Source: Scatosoma sp045577595
GTDB lineage: Bacteria; Bacillota; Clostridia; Christensenellales; Borkfalkiaceae
Direction: 5' to 3'
NCBI GenBank assembly: GCA_045577595.1
Contig: JAZNIR010000042.1
Span: 1 to 7,500, forward strand
Length of the DNA: 7,500 nucleotides
This document shows, piece by piece, positions 5,997 to 7,500 of the stretch. The position numbers and the translations under genes are program-made. Under the pieces are notes generated by a model. It did no database searches. It was not told the DNA's origin and worked only from the letters and a program-made list of their open reading frames with translations. How positions within the stretch are numbered: position 1 is the stretch's first letter; each line of letters starts with the position of its first letter.

Positions 5997-6368
5997 TTAT
6001 TCTTTTGCCGTTAAATCTTTCACGATTTCACTTGCTTTTTGGATTAAATTGTCCAGCGGTTCTTCGCTAATTCGCATAATATTGCACGATTTTCCGTCGT
6101 CGATTAAAAAGCCCAAAGGTTTCATACTGACGACGACGCCACTTCCGCCCGCAAAAGGCAAAGCGTCTATTTCTTTCACGACTTTTACGTCGCCGTATTC
6201 CCCACCGCCCGAAAGATTGCCTACGGTAACTTTGGAAAACGGAATTACTTGAAAACCGCTTGCCGTTACGATTGGTTTGCCGATAACCGTATTTACGTCC
6301 GTTAAACCGTTTAAATTACGCATAGAAGTTTCCGTTAAATCGTTGATTTTTCGAGTTTTTTCTGCCAT
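5997..6368 (-). CDS. ytfJ: YtfJ/GerW-family sporulation protein
   Basis: The 123-aa product matches the GerW (YtfJ) family of spore proteins, which in Bacillus are needed for normal germination. The N-terminus reads NDLTETSMRNL, followed by the family core with VIGKPI, VIPFSKVTVG and a glycine-rich segment GGGEYG, then the diagnostic FAGGSGVVVSMKPLGFLI. There is no signal peptide or membrane segment. A strong AAAGGAG lies 14 nt before the ATG, farther than ideal, and inside the upstream gene, whose coding sequence overlaps this one by 34 nt; translation is probably coupled. The one-nucleotide gap to the carboxypeptidase supports an operon. Retention of ytfJ suggests a spore-forming lineage, though homologues also occur in non-sporulating bacteria. 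Confidence 0.92.
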   Translation of the reverse strand: MAEKTRKINDLTETSMRNLNGLTDVNTVIGKPIVTASGFQVIPFSKVTVGNLSGGGEYGDVKVVKEIDALPFAGGSGVVVSMKPLGFLIDDGKSCNIMRISEEPLDNLIQKASEIVKDLTAKE

Positions 6369-6889
6369 AATATTTTGATTTTCTCCTTTAAAAACTTAAA
6401 TAAATTTTTTAAAACGATATATAAATTAAAATAAATTACGCAATTAAGCGAAATTCGCAATACGTCCCCGTCCGTTAGCCATAAATTATTTTCGATTTTT
6501 TCTCGATTTCCGCCCATCGCAAAAAAATACGCGCGCAAAACCGTTTGCCCTAAGCTGACGGGAAGAATATATTCCGCGCCCGTTTCCGTATTTAAACGAA
6601 AAGCAATCAATCGAAAGGTTTTTACAAACGAAAACCGTTTGCGTTCGCTATTTAATTGCTTATACGGGATTAAAAAGGCTTTTTTTTCGGATACGTGTAC
6701 GGCAATCCCGCCCGTATAGGTGTCGACGTAACCGCCGACTATTTTTAAAAATTTATATAAATAGACGGCAAAACCGAGCTTTTTTCGATTGACGTCGCAA
6801 TGCGCGTCCCCTTCGAGTACGATTGGGAAAAACAAAAGAAAAGACAAGGCAAATACGCATACAGCCAACCAAAAAAACAACCTACTCAT
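6335..6889 (-). CDS. DUF2953-type membrane-anchored protein (YtfI-like)
   Basis: The 184-aa product has an N-terminal hydrophobic segment (about residues 4-25), then a soluble region with short beta-like strands. It ends in a positively charged amphipathic tail (YFNLYIVLKNLFKFLKEKIK). This layout and its place before ytfJ match DUF2953/YtfI proteins, whose biochemical role is not established. The start is uncertain. The first ATG at 6887-6889 lies in the 3' arm of a terminator hairpin, codons 4-7 are the terminator's T tract, and no ribosome binding site is visible. Starts further in would cut into the membrane segment. The 3' end overlaps ytfJ by 34 nt, a common sign of cotranslation in this cluster. 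Confidence 0.7.
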   Translation of the reverse strand: MSRLFFWLAVCVFALSFLLFFPIVLEGDAHCDVNRKKLGFAVYLYKFLKIVGGYVDTYTGGIAVHVSEKKAFLIPYKQLNSERKRFSFVKTFRLIAFRLNTETGAEYILPVSLGQTVLRAYFFAMGGNREKIENNLWLTDGDVLRISLNCVIYFNLYIVLKNLFKFLKEKIKILWQKKLEKSTI

Positions 6890-6910
6890 ACGAACAATAT
6901 GAGCAGGTTG
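6871..6910 (-). terminator. Intrinsic terminator after scpB, overlapping the DUF2953 start
   Basis: On the minus strand, a 13-bp stem (6898-6910 with 6878-6890) contains one G-U wobble, has a 7-nt loop and is followed by seven Ts (6877-6871). On the plus strand the wobble becomes an A-C mismatch, so the structure is built for minus-strand transcription. It lies 30 nt after the scpB stop. The ATG of the next gene sits in its 3' arm. Confidence 0.8.
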
Positions 6911-6940
6911 CTTAAAAGTATGTATTTTTTGAAGTTGTGA

Positions 6941-7500
6941 TTATTGTATTTTGATAATGCCGTCTTGAATGTCTTTTAAGAAATCGGGCAATTCGAAATC
7001 CCCCGTTTGCACTTCGTTTTCGCGCGGTTCTTCGTCGCTTGCGTCGCTTATCAATTCGGGGTCGTTATCGGGGTCGTAAACGTCTTTTTCGTACAAATAA
7101 TTACTGTTGGTGTCGCTTACGGCGCTAATTTCCGCAATTTTCTTCATCAATTCTTGATAATCGGGCAATTCGCCAAGCGATTTTAACTTAAAGCGTTTTA
7201 AGAAATTATCCGTCGTGGCGTATTCTACGGGTTTGCCAATCGTGTCTTTTCTTCCGCAAGGATAAATCATATCCAAGCTCATCAAAGTCGTAATGGCGTA
7301 ATCGCTGTTTACCCCGCGTATATTTTCCAATTCGCTACGCGTAATCGGTTGTTTGTAAGCGATAATTGCCGCACATTCCAAAATCGTTCTCGTAAATTCT
7401 TTTTCACGAATGGGCGTCAAAACGGCAGAAACCTCCATTTTATAATCAGGATTAGTAGCAAATTGCAACTTATGATTAAAATGTAATAAACGAATCAAGT
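6941..7500 (-). CDS. scpB: ScpB, segregation and condensation protein B, 5' end outside window
   Basis: ScpB dimerises through winged-helix domains and, with ScpA, forms the non-Smc part of the condensin that organises newly replicated DNA. The visible 186 codons contain LQFATNPDY, the hallmark LECAAIIAYKQPITRSELENIRGV, a GRKDTIGKPVEYATTDNFL stretch and LKSLGELPDY, all typical of the second winged helix and its exit. The reading frame is open to the right edge and relatives have roughly 60-80 more N-terminal residues, so the TTG at 7498 is not the real start. After residue 130 of this fragment an acidic low-complexity tail of about 50 residues follows, longer than in Bacillus ScpB. scpA would be expected just beyond the window. 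A terminator lies directly after the stop. Confidence 0.95.
   Translation of the reverse strand, partial: LIRLLHFNHKLQFATNPDYKMEVSAVLTPIREKEFTRTILECAAIIAYKQPITRSELENIRGVNSDYAITTLMSLDMIYPCGRKDTIGKPVEYATTDNFLKRFKLKSLGELPDYQELMKKIAEISAVSDTNSNYLYEKDVYDPDNDPELISDASDEEPRENEVQTGDFELPDFLKDIQDGIIKIQ

Noticed and set aside
1..7500. CRISPR array, tRNA, rRNA, insertion sequence
   Set aside because: No regularly spaced repeats, cloverleaf-like sequence or transposase was seen on either strand.

Overview
The window looks like a chromosomal segment of a low-to-moderate GC Bacillota, most likely a Clostridia-type anaerobe. The evidence is the pairing of hflX and a tyrosine recombinase with lexA, and a scpB / DUF2953 / ytfJ / D-Ala-D-Ala carboxypeptidase / rluB cluster on the other side. 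That second cluster is a familiar Bacillota arrangement related to the scpAB-dacB-spmAB-rluB region of Bacillus subtilis. The standard genetic code fits all genes. The species cannot be named from the sequence.

Layout. Positions 1-587 (minus) hold the first 195 codons of a P-loop ATPase that runs off the left edge and resembles the Zot / filamentous-phage pI assembly ATPase family; this is the only accessory-looking gene. After about 225 nt without a clear gene comes a consensus promoter (813-841) whose predicted start point falls on the ATG of a XerC/D-type tyrosine recombinase (848-1921), followed closely by the ribosome-splitting GTPase gene hflX (1941-3386). The hflX frame runs through a two-way terminator (3195-3222) and far into a convergent gene for a small eight-cysteine protein (3228-3419, minus). 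That gene is divergent from lexA (3563-4159), and the shared intergenic region carries both promoters and a palindrome resembling a Gram-positive LexA operator. A second two-way terminator (4184-4206) separates lexA from the minus-strand cluster.

The minus-strand cluster reads, in transcription order, scpB (partial), DUF2953 protein, ytfJ, D-Ala-D-Ala carboxypeptidase, rluB. It links chromosome condensation, sporulation/cell-wall functions and rRNA modification. spmA and spmB, often found between the carboxypeptidase and rluB in relatives, are missing. A textbook terminator after scpB overlaps the apparent start codon of the DUF2953 gene, so expression of the downstream genes may depend on readthrough or attenuation.

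At the whole-window scale, hand scanning found no GATC, no CATG and no GGCC anywhere in the 7500 bases, although other 4-base palindromes such as GTAC, ACGT, AGCT and TCGA are present. This points to strong selection or mutation against those sites.
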